From assembly GCA_047967505.1 (NCBI GenBank), contig CM106541.1: a stretch of 64,000 nucleotides of DNA; one strand, 5' to 3'. Of the stretch, positions 31,001 through 43,365 are shown one piece after another. A program made the position numbers and the translations under genes. Below the pieces are notes generated by a model. The model made no database searches. It was not told where the DNA came from and was given only the letters and a program-made list of their open reading frames with translations. The DNA is from Dipteris shenzhenensis (lineage: Eukaryota > Polypodiophyta > Polypodiopsida > Gleicheniales). How positions within the stretch are numbered: the first letter of the stretch is position 1; each line of letters opens with the position of its first letter.

Positions 31001-33380
31001 TGGCATTTATCTTTCTTGGCCCTTCCCATCTCCCTAACAATTCATGCATCCCCAATTACTATTGCATCATACAAGATACTTAAAATATGTATTATCATAG
31101 CCTTATAGAAGAGAAGAGAACAATAGATTATAGTGTAATTAGAAGGAGACCTCACCTGCTAAGAACAGCAAGAAAGACAAAAACTACAGCTTAATAATGC
31201 TATTCTTGGAGTCTCACATCAGTACTTGGGTAGTGTCTTACCTTGACAGTAGTCCGTCTAAGCGAGGCAAACCATACTGGCTTTGACATCAGCCTATTAT
31301 GCGCTTGCATCCTTTAGAACTTAGAAGTGCAAACAATTTTGTTTCCACCACCGCATCTTTCACAAGGGATGGGATCTCCTGCATGAAAAATGGCACGAAG
31401 AGCATGAGACGTTTGACGCAGAACAAATACAAATATGTTAAAATGAAAGAGATTTCGAGTCATCCCTGTGTCTTGACTCTTCACCATGCTTCACCAAAAC
31501 CTTCTCGAGACTCTCCACGACCAGTGGATTTACTATCCCCCCCACTTGCGCCAGGGCCAGAGTCTTGCTAATTCCTTTGACGCCTTCAATGGCCCTGCAT
31601 TTTTGTAGTTTGGATTCTGGGTGCAAGGATGCTTCCCCTCCATCACCTCCAGCTCTCGAGTGCCACTGCCCTTACTGCCAGGCAGCATCCTACTCAAATC
31701 TTCCCCCTTGCTTCCCAAGGTCACAATGTGTGTGCATGCAGTCAAGGCACAGACGGTCGGGGACTACATTAGTCACTCTGGCTTCTTTGTCAATAGACTC
31801 TGCAGCCTAGAGACACCCTGCAAGTCGGTGAGCATGCGTATGCTCAAAACTACCATGCAGTAGGGGCTATACGTTTGGGAGTGAGCTTGGGAGCTCATAG
31901 AATTGGGTAGTGCACACAGACACAATCGTGTCTTTAGCATGCTCCAAGACCTCACCGTCGCCACCCTACTATGCCCAAAAGGTGGAACATTGTGAACGAA
32001 CGATAGTAGTGATTTGTGAAGTTGACGATTCCATGAACAACGAGGACTCAGGAGCTTTGATCGTAGGCTAGCGCTTCTCCTCCTCCAATGTGGTGAGATA
32101 GGCTTTTATATTCCCTTTTTTGTCTGTTGTCCCTCTATTGTTTGGTGGCTTTCTCAGGTTCACAAAATTGGGGCACTGGGCGTAGTCTAATTGGGCGATG
32201 GAATCCTGCTCTCTCTCTCAGGTCCCTCAAAGACGAGGTCTCAGTCGACGGGTTCTGCAGTCGCACCATGCGGCCAAGGTTCCTCCTTGGCCCATTGGCT
32301 TACCTCCTTTTTCCCCGTTGTGATGCAGCAAGGCCGCCCTCCCCAAATTCCTTGTGCGTTTTGCTATCTTTGTCACTGCTTTTGTGACCCCGCTTTCGTT
32401 CTCCAGTAGCTGCTTATCCGATGCTTCCCCAGAGCTTTTCCAATTGCAGGAATGAGGCCTGAGATCGTGAGAACAAAGGAAACAGAGAGAGGGAGAGAGA
32501 AAGGAAGAAAACACTTGGATTGTAGTTCAGAAATGAGACGGGCAATAGCTACTGCTACGAAGAGAGCTCCATCAAAAGGAAACAACATGTTAGCCTCTCT
32601 TGGCTTTAGTGCTAAAATCTCTGATACTTGCGACTTTGTAGTTCACAGCCCAAATTACGGGCAGCTCTTGGCGGTTGTCAGAAGCTTGTTGAGCTTGCAA
32701 CGAGAGGAACTCCATTGCTCAGGCAACAGACATTTGTTGTCATTTGTCCTTACCTTTGCAGAATATGCATTGAAAACAAAAGGTTACAACATCACTTTCT
32801 CGAAGAGCATTCGTAGGGGCTTGCAGTGCGTTCATGCCCCTTATGCCGAGCATCATCTCGGTTGTCCATCTATGGGAAAGCGCCGATCATTATGCCTCAT
32901 CGATTCATCCATTCTTGGTCTGCTTCCCCTCTCCAACAAGCGAAGATCACCAGCGAAATGTCCCCCAAAGCATTGCAAGTTGCTTGAAAAACCTAAGATT
33001 CCCCCCTCTCTGATCGAGCAGATGCTAGACCGTGTAAACAATCTCTCAAATCATTCGTTGTTGAGAATAAGCCGAAGTTGGGCATATCTTGCTATAGACA
33101 TGGGCACCGTTATATTCCACTTTCACCTGATGATCCCGATCGGTGATTCCCACGTCCTGCACAAAGCAAGAAGAGAAATATGTCTCATGGAAGTCGGCAA
33201 GGGTAGATCCAATGCCAATCACTTCATACCCAGGAAAGAAATTCCGAGCATAGTTGGTGAGAAGAAAAACAAACCGTGTGCACTCTGTAGCCCTGAAGCC
33301 GATTGTATCGCAGCTAGCGGGGCATTTAAATCATAAGGGACCAGGGAGTCTCGAGACTGTGTTGATGAAGCAAATAGGGA
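31000..33380. other. Unannotated region with one long orphan ORF
   Basis: Overlapping short ORFs occur on both strands. The longest is a plus-strand frame from 32452 to 33336 (294 codons) that starts with a charged MRPEIVRTKETERGREKGRK and has Cys/His pairs (CPPKHC, CALC). Its codon use and hydrophobic pattern do not persuade me that it is a gene, and no family is recognised. Confidence 0.25.
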
Positions 33381-33780
33381 AGAAGAGAGCTGATGAGGAA
33401 AACTTGGAAAAGGATAGCAACATAGACGACTCCACAGCCTCACTCCTTCAAAGTTCAAAGTTCATCAGAGAAAGATACTCAGAGAGAAGGTCTACTGCCT
33501 AGGAAACGTTGGAACACACCGGCCAAGGCTATTAACTACCCACTTCTTACCATCATCAACTTGACACATGTGTGACACATGTCTCCTTCTAAAAAACAAT
33601 TTGAAGGTCAGTTGGCCCTTCTTTTGAAGGTCTATAATGCCCTTCTTTTGAAACATAAAGAAAATATTTCCCTTCCATTATGAAGGATAACATAAACATG
33701 ATAATTTCGTTTGAATGTTAAGAAAAATTCTCTCCTTCTATGTTGAAGGATAATTTCCTAAATCATTTGAGGGTAAACGA
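33380..33780 (+). repeat. Dispersed repeat S, copy 1
   Basis: It is repeated in inverted orientation at 40490-40895 (for example GATGAGGAAAACTTGGAAAA against its complement near 40870). It includes several CCTTCTTTTGAAGG-type words, the same subterminal motif seen in the hAT-associated repeat. Together the two copies form widely separated inverted arms. Confidence 0.6.
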
Positions 33781-34024
33781 GCTCACCAAAAAAAACGTGT
33801 AAACAAGCTCACAAAAAAAAAAGCAGTCATGCAACCATCACTCAGCTCTATCAATTGGAAAAGCATACTTCAATCCAAATATTTCATATCGCTGCTCAAG
33901 GCAACATACTAGTACGCAAAGTTGATTTGCCTCTAGGGGCACCTGACCAATTATTGAGGAGCTTCAAACGTATGTACATCTCATGCTAGCCATGCTCACA
34001 TGATGATGATGATCCAATCGTCAA

Positions 34025-34300
34025 ATTTGAAGGGAGCCATAGCCTTTCATTTTGAAGGGTAAAAACTGTCTAGCACTTCTTGGAAGAAGGGTGAGAATTT
34101 ATTTTTCCCTTCATTTGAAATGCAAATTTCTTTTCATACTTCTTCATTGAAGGGCAAAAAGAGAACCACTTTTCTTTTGCATGGTAAAATTTTTATCAAC
34201 CTTCACAACATTAAACTAAAAAGTGCACAAAATCAACATCATGTCCAATAGTAAACTAATAAATTCCAACATTAAACTAATAAGTTAAAAAAATCACCAC
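34025..34300 (-). repeat. hAT-associated terminal repeat R, copy 2
   Basis: It matches 29535-29830 and 40895-41160 closely (shared CATTTTGAAGG, AGCACTTCTTGGAA, CACAACATTAAACTAAAAAG). Here it stands without transposase sequence. Confidence 0.7.
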
Positions 34301-34889
34301 CCAAACCATCCTCCCCCCCGTTAATCCATTCTTGACCACCCTTGGACATGTGCACCCACCCCAGATCAGACCTAAATCTCATTAAAGTCTTTGTGGACCC
34401 TTGTGGGAGAATTTATCTTCTCCTTGGTTGTATTATTGCAGGTCTGCCCCCTCTTTCTCTTCCCCTCTACTCTGGTCCAACTGCATTGTGGGATCTTTTG
34501 GACAAATTTCTATTGTCCTCTAGCCTACTGCAGGCCTGCTCCCTCTCTCTTCTCCTCTACTCTAGTCCAACTATTTTGTCTCTCCATTTTTTAAAATTTT
34601 GGTTGCAGCACCTCCTAGAGATGGTCTTCTCTCTCCTGCTCTACCTTCGCCTTCTCTTTCCTCTCTTGATCTTCCCTCTCTGGCACTATGGCCTCTTGCT
34701 CAGCCCTTATCTACTGTAGGTGCTCTTTTCCTTCTACATGCACTTTTCATTTTGCTACAACAGCTCTTTGCCCTCCTATAGGTGCTTTTTCCCTTTTGCT
34801 TTTCCCTCTCATATAGTATACAACTGCTCTTTCCCCTCCTATAGCTATTGTTTTCCCAACATACATGATTTGGAACAAAGTGATACAAG
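34300..34889. other. CT-rich intergenic stretch
   Basis: Pyrimidine-rich on the plus strand with Leu/Ser/Pro-rich translations that reflect composition. No gene is supported. Confidence 0.35.
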
Positions 34890-35180
34890 ATGGCAATGTT
34901 GTGAGCTCTAGTGTGTTCAAGAGGCATGGTCAAGAAGAAAGTGACACAAGCTAGCAATATTGTGAGCTCTAGTTTTGTTGTAGAGGCATGGTCAGGAACA
35001 AAGTGACCAAGGCTGGAAATAATTGTGAGCTCTAGTGTGTTCTGGAGGCATGGTCAGGAAGAATTAACCAAAGCGACCAAAACTGGCAATATTGTGAGTT
35101 CTACTGTATTCTAGAGGTATGGTCAAGAAGAAAGTGATAGAAATTGACAATATTGTGAGATCTAGTGTGTTCTAGAACCC
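34890..35180. repeat. Degenerate tandem repeat, ~60-75 bp unit, 4-5 copies
   Basis: Units contain ATTGTGAGCTCTAGTGTGTT, then AGAGGCATGGTCA and AGAAAGTGA. Starts fall at about 34898, 34957, 35023, 35091 and 35152. Divergence between units is considerable. Confidence 0.7.
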
Positions 35181-36960
35181 AAAAAATGCATTGGATGACT
35201 TGAACTTACAGTTTGACTAACTAGATAGTCATGGAAGGTTTTGCTAAGGGTCCACATAAGCTTCCCGAGAGGAAGGATGTCTTGCCACATCTTGAACTTC
35301 AAGGAGAGGAAGGATCTCCTGCCAAGTTGCAACAAGTGTACAAGGGAAAGGACACATGCCTTGCTTCTAGGATACCATCACATTGTAAGTCATGCTTTCT
35401 ATGTACCTTCCTTGCCTATCTTCTTTACAAGTGTGGGTATCAAGAGACTATTTTAACATAGGAGTGGAAAGTAGTGGAATATTTGATATTACTAACAATG
35501 TACTATCTCTAAGTTATGTGTAGGACTGCCCTTTAGTCATGGATAATGAAATGTACATTCCTTCAACTTTACTTGAAATGGTCAAAAGGTAGGCAAGCAT
35601 CTAGAGAAATGCATGAAAAATTTATATTTTATCCCTCATGCAACATCAAACAATGAGTTTGACTAGTACAAGCTATCCATAAATTGTAGGTTGGACATTT
35701 GGCATTTGCATAGTTTTCTTCGTGACTTGGCAGACATTAAAAACATTGATGCATTTTATTTTGATGATTTTATTGTGTGGTTTCATGTCCAAAGTTTTTA
35801 AGTAATATGTCTAAAGTTTTCATGCCTAAAGTTTATAGTTGATACCTATTTGCCTTGCTTGCATCATGCAAAGGTCGATGAACTATGGAAGAGAGGAAAA
35901 GTTTTAGAGAATAATCATAATTAAAGGAGACAATGCTATGATGGTAAGCATCCTATGTATTGATTTATATTTCATGGTCTTTTAATGTAATGTGCTATGT
36001 TAGGTCTGCTAATGTAATGTTTGTTGAATTGATGCAAGAGGCATTTGAGATTAAGGAGTTATCTCCTCGACATGCCAACTTTCATAGCACATTTGGTTGA
36101 AATCACTCATTGGTGCACCATATTAGTCGAGCAGGAGGATATGTTGTGGTCTTCCACATCCAATTTTTGAAATGGCCTACTTAACTACTGAAGTGCATCA
36201 AATTATTGACAACTTGATCATTGTGATCCATCACATGGCTTCCCCTATTGCACTGTATCCAATTGGCAATGGTGTAATAAACTTTGTACTTGGCTACCCT
36301 AAGAGGAGAGCCTTAATGGTATTTGTATTAGGATCTTACTTGGGGATTTCAAAAGCCTCTTTTTCCTATGTATTAGAGGTAGCAAAGAGGAGGTACAGGC
36401 TATGAAGAGTCTTTGTATTTGAATGGTTAGATTATAATACAAATATGTACATTTTATCACATTCTCTTCCTCGCAAGATACCATGTCATAAGCAATAATT
36501 TTGATTCAATCATGGTTAAATTTTAAATGTGTTGTTAATGCAATATAAGGTAATGTTTCTTTAGATTGTAGAGTATTGAATATACCACCTCCAAGTTTGT
36601 TGTGTAGAGAGGTGAACCTTTTATATGTCCCCTTTCCTTCATTTGTAGCCAAAGTAATTACAAATTTATAACCCCCATAACTTGTGACTGATTTTTAAAG
36701 GTCTTCTACATTGAATTTCAACATTCGGGGAAAAATAGAGTCGTATACCTTTATTTCGAGTCAAATATCATAGAGCTACGCATGCTCTTCATTTTGAACA
36801 AAAAATATTTGCAATCGAAGTCATAGTGCAAAACTTATAGCTATTTTACTATTCTCTTCACATTCCATGCAATTAAGTTCTATTACTTATATATATATAT
36901 ATATATAATAAAATTAATTTAAGAAAATATTATGAATACTCCAAGTCAAAAAAATACTCC
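35181..36960. other. AT-rich intergenic DNA
   Basis: No gene is supported. Protein-like scraps around 36030-36400 (for example IKELSPRHANFHSTFG) contain stops and match nothing I recognise. A TA run lies at about 36887-36908. Confidence 0.35.
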
Positions 36961-36981
36961 TCACCAAGTTTGGTCAATTTG

Positions 36982-37228
36982 GTGACCATTTTTGGCAAAT
37001 GTAGGAGGAATTTGACCACGGCCTAGAAGGCAATTTGGTCAGGACATCATGGGGCTTCCAAAAATGCCAAAACCCACCATGGTGTGAATTTGTCCATTTG
37101 GAGGTGTCCAAATGGCCAAATTTGCGCCATGGAGGGTTTTGGCGTTTTTGGATGCCCCGTGATGTCCTGACCAACATTGCCTTCTGCACCGCACTCAAAT
37201 TCCTCCCACATTTGTCAAAAATGGACAT
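36982..37228. repeat. Fold-back hairpin 1 (arms ~120 bp)
   Basis: The left arm (about 36982-37101) and right arm (about 37110-37228) are inverted copies of roughly 85% identity by eye, separated by fewer than ten bases. A transcript would fold into a long stem. The flanking TCTACCCCTTCAAA segment is shared with hairpin 2. Confidence 0.8.
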
Positions 37229-37841
37229 TGAAATAATTGAAGTTGTCAAATTGCTTCATCTACCCCTTCAAAGTCTATATTTCTTCATAGAAAATCATGA
37301 AATGCATCAATTCTTTACAGGGTATATAGTATCCAACCTAAAAATTAAAATAAAAGATACATGGACATAGCCAACCTCCATGGCCAAGAAAACATAGAAA
37401 ATGAAATTTTTAGGTTCCTCTTCAAAATATATATTTCAAGGTGATTTAGTGAGATTAAATCAAAATTACATTGACATAGCCAACCTAAAAGGTGGCTCCA
37501 AATGCAAGATAAGCAAAGAAAATTAAAATTGAGAACGTGATGTAGTGGAAGATCAAAGTCTTTTGGATTAAATAAAAAATTGTATCGACATAGCCAACCT
37601 ACAAGGTTCCTCCAAGGGCAAGAAATTATATAGAAATTATAGTGCCTAAGGGTCTTGCCAGAGCTACTCTACAAGGCACATAAGTTGTCATATTGACCAA
37701 CCGTTATTTTCTAAGTTACTTTGTAAATATTTTCTTTTCTATGTTTATTTATGTTTAAGTTCATGCACCCCATGACTTTCTATAAAGAAACATGGATTTC
37801 AAACAAGGAGATGAAGGAATTTGACAATTTGGGCCATTTCA

Positions 37842-38062
37842 ATGTCCATTTTTCGCAAAGGTAGAAGGAATTTGATCGTGGCACAGAAGACAAAGTTGGT
37901 TCAGACATCATGGGGTGTCAAAAAATGCCAAAACCTGCCACCTCCAAATGGCCAAATTCGTGCCATGGCGGGTTTTGGCATTTTTGGACACCCCAAGATG
38001 TCCCGACCAACATTGCCTTCTATGTTGTGGTCAAATTCCTCCTACATTTGCCAAAAATGGAC
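37842..38062. repeat. Fold-back hairpin 2, related to hairpin 1
   Basis: Arms at about 37842-37940 and 37962-38062 carry the same sequence as hairpin 1 (for example ATCATGGGG, GCCAAAACC, CCATGGCGGGTTTTGGC), with a shortened inner part. The conserved TCTACCCCTTCAAA continues to about 38130, so the duplicated unit extends beyond the stem. Confidence 0.78.
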
Positions 38063-38169
38063 GGTGTCAAATTCCTTCATCTACCCCTTCAAAATCTATA
38101 TTTCTTCATAGAAAATCATAAAATTCATCAATCCTTTACAAAAACTCAAAATTTGGTTTTTTAACACTC

Positions 38170-39190
38170 CATCTAATCAATTTGGTTGCATGGTTAAATC
38201 CCTTTTACATATGTATTGGAATGGCCAAACTTGGCAAACAACATTTTATTGACTTGTAAGTTACATCAAATTGTGATATAACTTTTGTGTGGAATGTGAT
38301 ATTAAAAAAGATGCAATATCAAAAAAGACAAATAATTAAAATAGCCATAATAAAAGATTCACCATTTGGTCGTAGATACATTAGAAATTTTAGCTTTACA
38401 TAGAAGAACATTATGAAAATAGGTGTTTGTATTTCAAACTGTATTACAAAGAGGCTTCATAGCCTATTTTTGTTCTTCTTCAGCTCTAATACACCAATAA
38501 TAGGGTCTTAGAATCTTCAACTAACTCCTTACAAACATCTTCAACTAATTCTCCATGCCGTCTTATTCCAAATGGATAGGTTATCCATTCCTACTTACTA
38601 CTGCACACATGAAAAAACATCATTTTAGAAACTTAAATTTAAATAGATGTAATGCATCATGTGAATTCTTCTTCTTCAATCAACTTTTGAGTTGGTTTAA
38701 AAAGAGAAACGTGTTGCACTTCATGACTTACATTAGCAACATCACGAGCTCCAGGCTTCATCTTTGCATCACCATTCCCTTCAAGTCCTGCATCACCTCC
38801 AAAACAACTTGCTCATGCATGGTTGTGTGCCTTTTGATACGAAGACTCCATATCATCCATGCCCACCATTCTCCTCTCATCCTCCATGAAGTTCCTGAAA
38901 GAACATCAAAGGGAGCCTTAGCAAAAACAATGCACGAGTGTGAATAATCCAAAGTAAGAAATTTCATTGAAACACTATAGAATTAACCTTTTAGCTCATA
39001 TTCTCCCCTTTAGAGCGCCTCTAGTGGTTCAAGATGCTTCTTCTCTTGAAAACAAAGACCATGTATGTTCACATGGTAACATGAGAGATCTCCTCTAATG
39101 GTGCCTTCAATAGTCGCAGAATTTATAGAGACTGTGATAGGCCATGATAGAAGGTAGGTCATGTTTGAGGAAGGATGAGAAGGACCATGA
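38170..39190. other. AT-rich intergenic DNA
   Basis: Only short ORFs are present (longest 130 codons at 38555-38947), without motifs. No gene is supported. Confidence 0.35.
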
Positions 39191-39720
39191 ATGATTACGA
39201 GGGAGGAGAAGCAAGTGGAGGACTAGGTGTGAGGATGAGGGAAAATAAATAGGCGTGAGTAGGAGGGAGGAGAGGCAATAGGAGCAGGCGTGAGTATGAG
39301 AAGCATGCATGAATAGGAGGAAGAAGGAGAAAAAGTAAGAGCAAGAGGAGAGGCAATAGGAGCAGGCATGAGCATGAGGAGCATGAATGAATAGGAGGAA
39401 GAAGGAGAAAAAGGAGGAGCATGCATGAGCATGAGGGCTGAGGATAATGTATGAGCATGAGAAAGGAGGAGGAGCAGGAAAAATCACAGGGGGGGACAAG
39501 GAGGAGGATGCATGTGGGAGGAGGGAGGATGCGGACGAGCACGAGGACAAGGAGGCATGTGGACAAAGGGAGGGGGGGGGGGGGAGGGAGGGGGGAGGGA
39601 GGAGGGAGGAGGGGGAGGGGAGGGGGGAGGGGGGAGGGAGGAAAAGGGGGTGGGGGGTGGGGAGGAGGAATGGAACATGTGGAAGAGAAGGAGGAGGGAC
39701 AAGGGACGAGGATGGGGGGA
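39190..39720. repeat. Purine-rich tract with G-run core
   Basis: The plus strand is almost all G and A; 39565-39660 is a nearly unbroken series of G runs separated by single A or short AGGA spacers. Long Pro/Ser/Leu or Gly/Arg translations over it are compositional. Such G runs can form quadruplexes. It is also a likely assembly and replication trouble spot. Confidence 0.85.
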
Positions 39721-39734
39721 GGAGGAGGGAGAGA

Positions 39735-39840
39735 GCCGGAATTCAAATTCAGCTTCAAATTTCAAAATTTTGACTTTGGAGGATGGGGGGAGGAGGGAGA
39801 GAGAGGGAATTCAAATTCAAATTTCAAAATTTTGACATTA
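39735..39840. repeat. Two-copy tandem repeat beside the G-rich tract
   Basis: GGGAGGAGGGAGAGAG followed by GGAATTCAAATTCA and TTTCAAAATTTTGAC occurs twice with a period of roughly 65 bases. Confidence 0.7.
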
Positions 39841-39992
39841 GGAGAAGTGCCCCCTCCTTAGTGTAAGAGGTGGCCCCTCCTAGGTGTAAGAGGTGGGCTC
39901 AACTAGGCTTAACCACCTAGGTAGGGGGGGTTAGGACTCCCTTGGACCCCACAATAGGGCTTTAGGCCTAATCCATTTCTTATGAGGCCCTT

Positions 39993-40472
39993 TTAAGACC
40001 CCAATTCTCCCCTAATGGAACCTATCTCATAGCAAGCAAAGCTTGATGGTAATACCACCACAATCTGCCATAACTTTTTGAGTGCAAGAAACATTTGTAA
40101 CCACTCAATTTCTGAGCTACGCTGCTCCCATGCATCCAAGAAACCCTTTGAAGGATATGCCTCAGCAATACTAAGAACAAGTCGCTGCAACTCACCTTCA
40201 CAATGCTTGGATTAGATAAGTGGTGTACTCCCAATTCCAAACGTGATACAAAGTTGATCAAGGTATTGCTTGGAAATGTGACCCCTAATCTTAAGATCTT
40301 TGGGATAGATATTTGGTGAAAAGAGTTTGGCTGCATTGAACAAATGATGATCATGAAATCGTTCATCAAAGCTATATACAAGTATTCTAAATGAAAGCTT
40401 GAGCAAACCAAATATTTTCCTCAATAGTAACTGTCTTGGTAACATCAAGCAAAGATGTACGTTGTAACACAT
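39993..40472 (-). pseudogene. hAT transposase C-terminal fragment 2
   Basis: It shares RFHDHHLFNAAKLFSPNIYP, YLDQLCITFGIGSTPLIQSK and EWLQMFLALKKLWQIVVVLP with fragments 1 and 3. It stops at FACYEIG just inside the dimerisation motif, where unrelated G-rich flank begins. Two frames overlap, so it is broken. Confidence 0.62.
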
Positions 40473-40489
40473 ATGCTAAAACACATATT

Positions 40490-40895
40490 CAACATAGAAG
40501 GAGAGAATGTTTTAACATTCAAATGAAATTATCATGTTTAAGTTATCCTTCATAATGGAAGGGTAATATTTTTTTTATGTTTCAAAAGAAGGGCATGCTT
40601 ATTATTATAGACTTTCAAAAGAAGGGCCAACTTATTATTGACCTTCAAAAAAAATTTTACAAGGACACATGTGTCAAGTTAATGATTGTAAGAAGTTGTT
40701 GGTAGTTAATAGCCCTAGCCAGTGTGTCCAAACTTTTCCTAGGCACTAGGTAATAGACCCTCTTGGAGTCTCTTTCTCTACTATGTGTGAACTTTGAACT
40801 TTAAAGGAGTGGGCCTGTGAGGTTGTGGAGTCTGGACAGTGTGGAGTCGTCTATGTTGCCATCCTTTTCCAAGTTTTCCTCATCAGCTAGCCTTT
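40490..40895 (-). repeat. Dispersed repeat S, copy 2 (inverted)
   Basis: It is the reverse complement of 33380-33780 with scattered differences, and lies between hAT fragment 2 and repeat R. Confidence 0.62.
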
Positions 40896-41250
40896 CGTTT
40901 TGAAGGATAAAAACTGTTTAGCACTTCTTGGAAAAGAGTGAGAATTTATTTTTCCCTTCATTTTAAATGCAATTTTATTTTCATAATTCTTCATTGAAGG
41001 ACAAAAAGAGAACCACTTTTCTTTTGCATGGTAAAATTTTAATCAACCTTCATAACATTAAACTAAAAAGTGAACAAAATCAACATCATGTGAAAATAAG
41101 TCCAATAGTAAACTAATAAATACCAACATTAAACTAATATGTTCAAAAAATCATCATCATTTGAAAATATATACATCATATATATATATAAATTTTGATG
41201 TACAAAGAGTCCGATGTACAAAAATGATTACAAAAGTTCATATCAAGATG
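40895..41250 (-). repeat. hAT-associated terminal repeat R, copy 3
   Basis: It matches 29535-29915, including the ATATATACATCATATATATA end and the GTACAAAGAGTCCGATGTAC short inverted sequence. It is followed, as at 29920, by hAT transposase sequence. Confidence 0.7.
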
Positions 41251-41471
41251 ATATTAAAGTGCTCTACGAGGTTGCAGTAAATACATTTCTTTTTTCATGG
41301 TGCCTCAACTAGAACTTGGGGATGCCTTGCCTTCATATCTTTCCAAACATCAAAGATGAAGTTCCAATCCTCTTCTTCTACCTAATGAGGAGCTGAAACT
41401 GAAACAAACATAAACATATCCAAAGTCTTCAATTATAAACAAGACTGATCATTACTTTAATTTTGTTTTGC

Positions 41472-41879
41472 TTAGAGAAACCTCTCAGCGAGCAGAGCTT
41501 GCTGGTAATACCACCACAATCTGCCATAACTTTTTGAGTGCAGGAAACATTTATAACCACTCAATTTCTGAGCTACATTTCTCCCATGCATCCAACAAAC
41601 CCTTTGAAGGATTGCCTTAGCAATACTAAGAATAAATCGTTGCAACTCACCTTCACAATGCTTGGATTGGATAAGTGGTGTACTCCCATTTCCAAACCTG
41701 ATACAAAGTTGATCAAGGTATTTCTTGGCAATGTGTCCCCTAATCTCAAGATGTTTGGGATAGTTCTTTGGTGAAAAGAATTTGGCTACATTAAACAAAT
41801 GATGGTCATGAAATCGTTCATGAAAGTTAGAGACAAGTCTTCGAATGAAAGCTTGAGCAAACCAAATATTTTTCTTCAC
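41472..41879 (-). pseudogene. hAT transposase C-terminal fragment 3
   Basis: The 135-codon frame has ENIWFAQAFIRRLVSNFHER, YLDQLCIRFGNGSTPLIQSK and LQRFILSIAKA. A small deletion after IAKA shifts the frame before the dimerisation motif. Sequence continues to the repeat R side as in remnant 1. Confidence 0.62.
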
Positions 41880-41899
41880 AGTAACTGGCCTGATATTAT

Positions 41900-43200
41900 C
41901 ATAATGTTGTTAAGAGTACTTTGAAGGTGAATCATATATCTAAGGATCGTGTATTGTAGAATATGGACAAGATACATTATAGAGTGTGGAGAAGGACAAA
42001 GAGCAAAGGAGTTACAAGAAGGACTACACCAAGAACCTCTCCAATGACAATGTACCTCCCACTGGTAGCTTGGAAGAGGAGGAAAAGGACAAGACATGCC
42101 ATCAAAGGGGGGAATTTCCCCACATCTTCAAATTAGGAATATTTATGTGTGTGTAGTCAATAAGGGTTCTTTGCCTTGGGATGTCCCCCTCAAATGATTG
42201 TTAGTCTTATGTTTTACCTTGCTGGATCTAAAGGTATTCCCATGCATAGTCATTGTCTCTCTCCCAATTATAAACCAAAAGACCAAAGTCAAAGTGAGAT
42301 CATGTTGGGATGAGGATGCCCAAATGAGTCTACTGCTGATGCAACTAGAGTGAGTACCAGGTTGTGGATCATGTGTGTTGCCACTAGACGTGGGCAAGCC
42401 ATGAGGTTTCCCATGGACTGCTGCTAGGGTTGAGGTCATTAGTTTGTGGGGGGGAATGAAGGACAAATTGAGGTAGTGGGATCATACCTAGGGTCCTAAG
42501 GTCTATGGTTGTGAGTGTGTGAACACATGGTGTGCCTGGTTAGGTGCTAATAGGTGTGATTGAGTGAATCTAAGTGTGTGGTGTGTGATTAGGAGAATCG
42601 TGGAACTGATTGAGAGATTTGTGGATCTAGATGCTCTACTGAGCTCACATATTATGTCACTACTGGATGTAGCTTGTGCCTATATATTGGGCATGTCTCT
42701 CATGAATAAACTCTCCCTTTTTCCTTCTCGCTACTCCAACATGAAGTACCCATAACTTCATTAAATTCATAGCTATCCAAGCACTTAGATTGTTCCCATC
42801 CACATTAGATCATGGGCTGAAGGCTGAAGTGGCTAATGAGGAGCACTCCATCAACAAACAATGTTGCCAAGCCACTCAAACTATTTTCAACAAAATCCAT
42901 TCCACTAATCCTCTCAATCCCTTACAATACCTTAGAAAATGAAAATAAGTGATAGCTACTAGGCTACCACTTGATTCTCACACTCTTATCAAACATATAT
43001 AAATGGGATATCAATACCAAATAAAAGATATCAAATTTTTGCATCACACTAGTCCCATGGAATCAATGCTTGCTACTCACACAGCTTGCTTTAATGTCCA
43101 TGGAAAATACTTTTTCTACTTCCAAACATTTAGTCTTACATTCTTTCATGGCTGTGCTTATTGCCAATAGTATTTAGACTCCTTCCCTTAAATCTCAAAA
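41900..43200. other. Intergenic DNA
   Basis: No recognisable gene. Short ORFs only. Confidence 0.35.
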
Positions 43201-43365
43201 TTTTTTTAAAAAATTTCCCAAATTGTTGACCACTTTTATGCCCTTCTTATTTAACTTGAGGCATTGTTGGGCTTCTTGTGAGATGATGGTAACTCTAGAG
43301 CCTCCATCAATGAAGACCCACTTGATCATGTGATTTTTTAACCTAACATCAATCTTTGGCTTCTC
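43200..43365 (-). pseudogene. Gypsy aspartic protease scrap
   Basis: The minus strand reads KNHMIKWVFIDGGSRVTIIS followed by QEAQQCLKLNKKGI. The FIDGGS motif with hydrophobic flanks is the retropepsin active site seen in Gypsy elements. No other element part is adjacent. Confidence 0.5.

Noticed and set aside
39107-39861. Several 100-190-codon ORFs, Pro/Ser-rich or Gly/Arg-rich
   Set aside because: Compositional products of the purine-rich tract on both strands.
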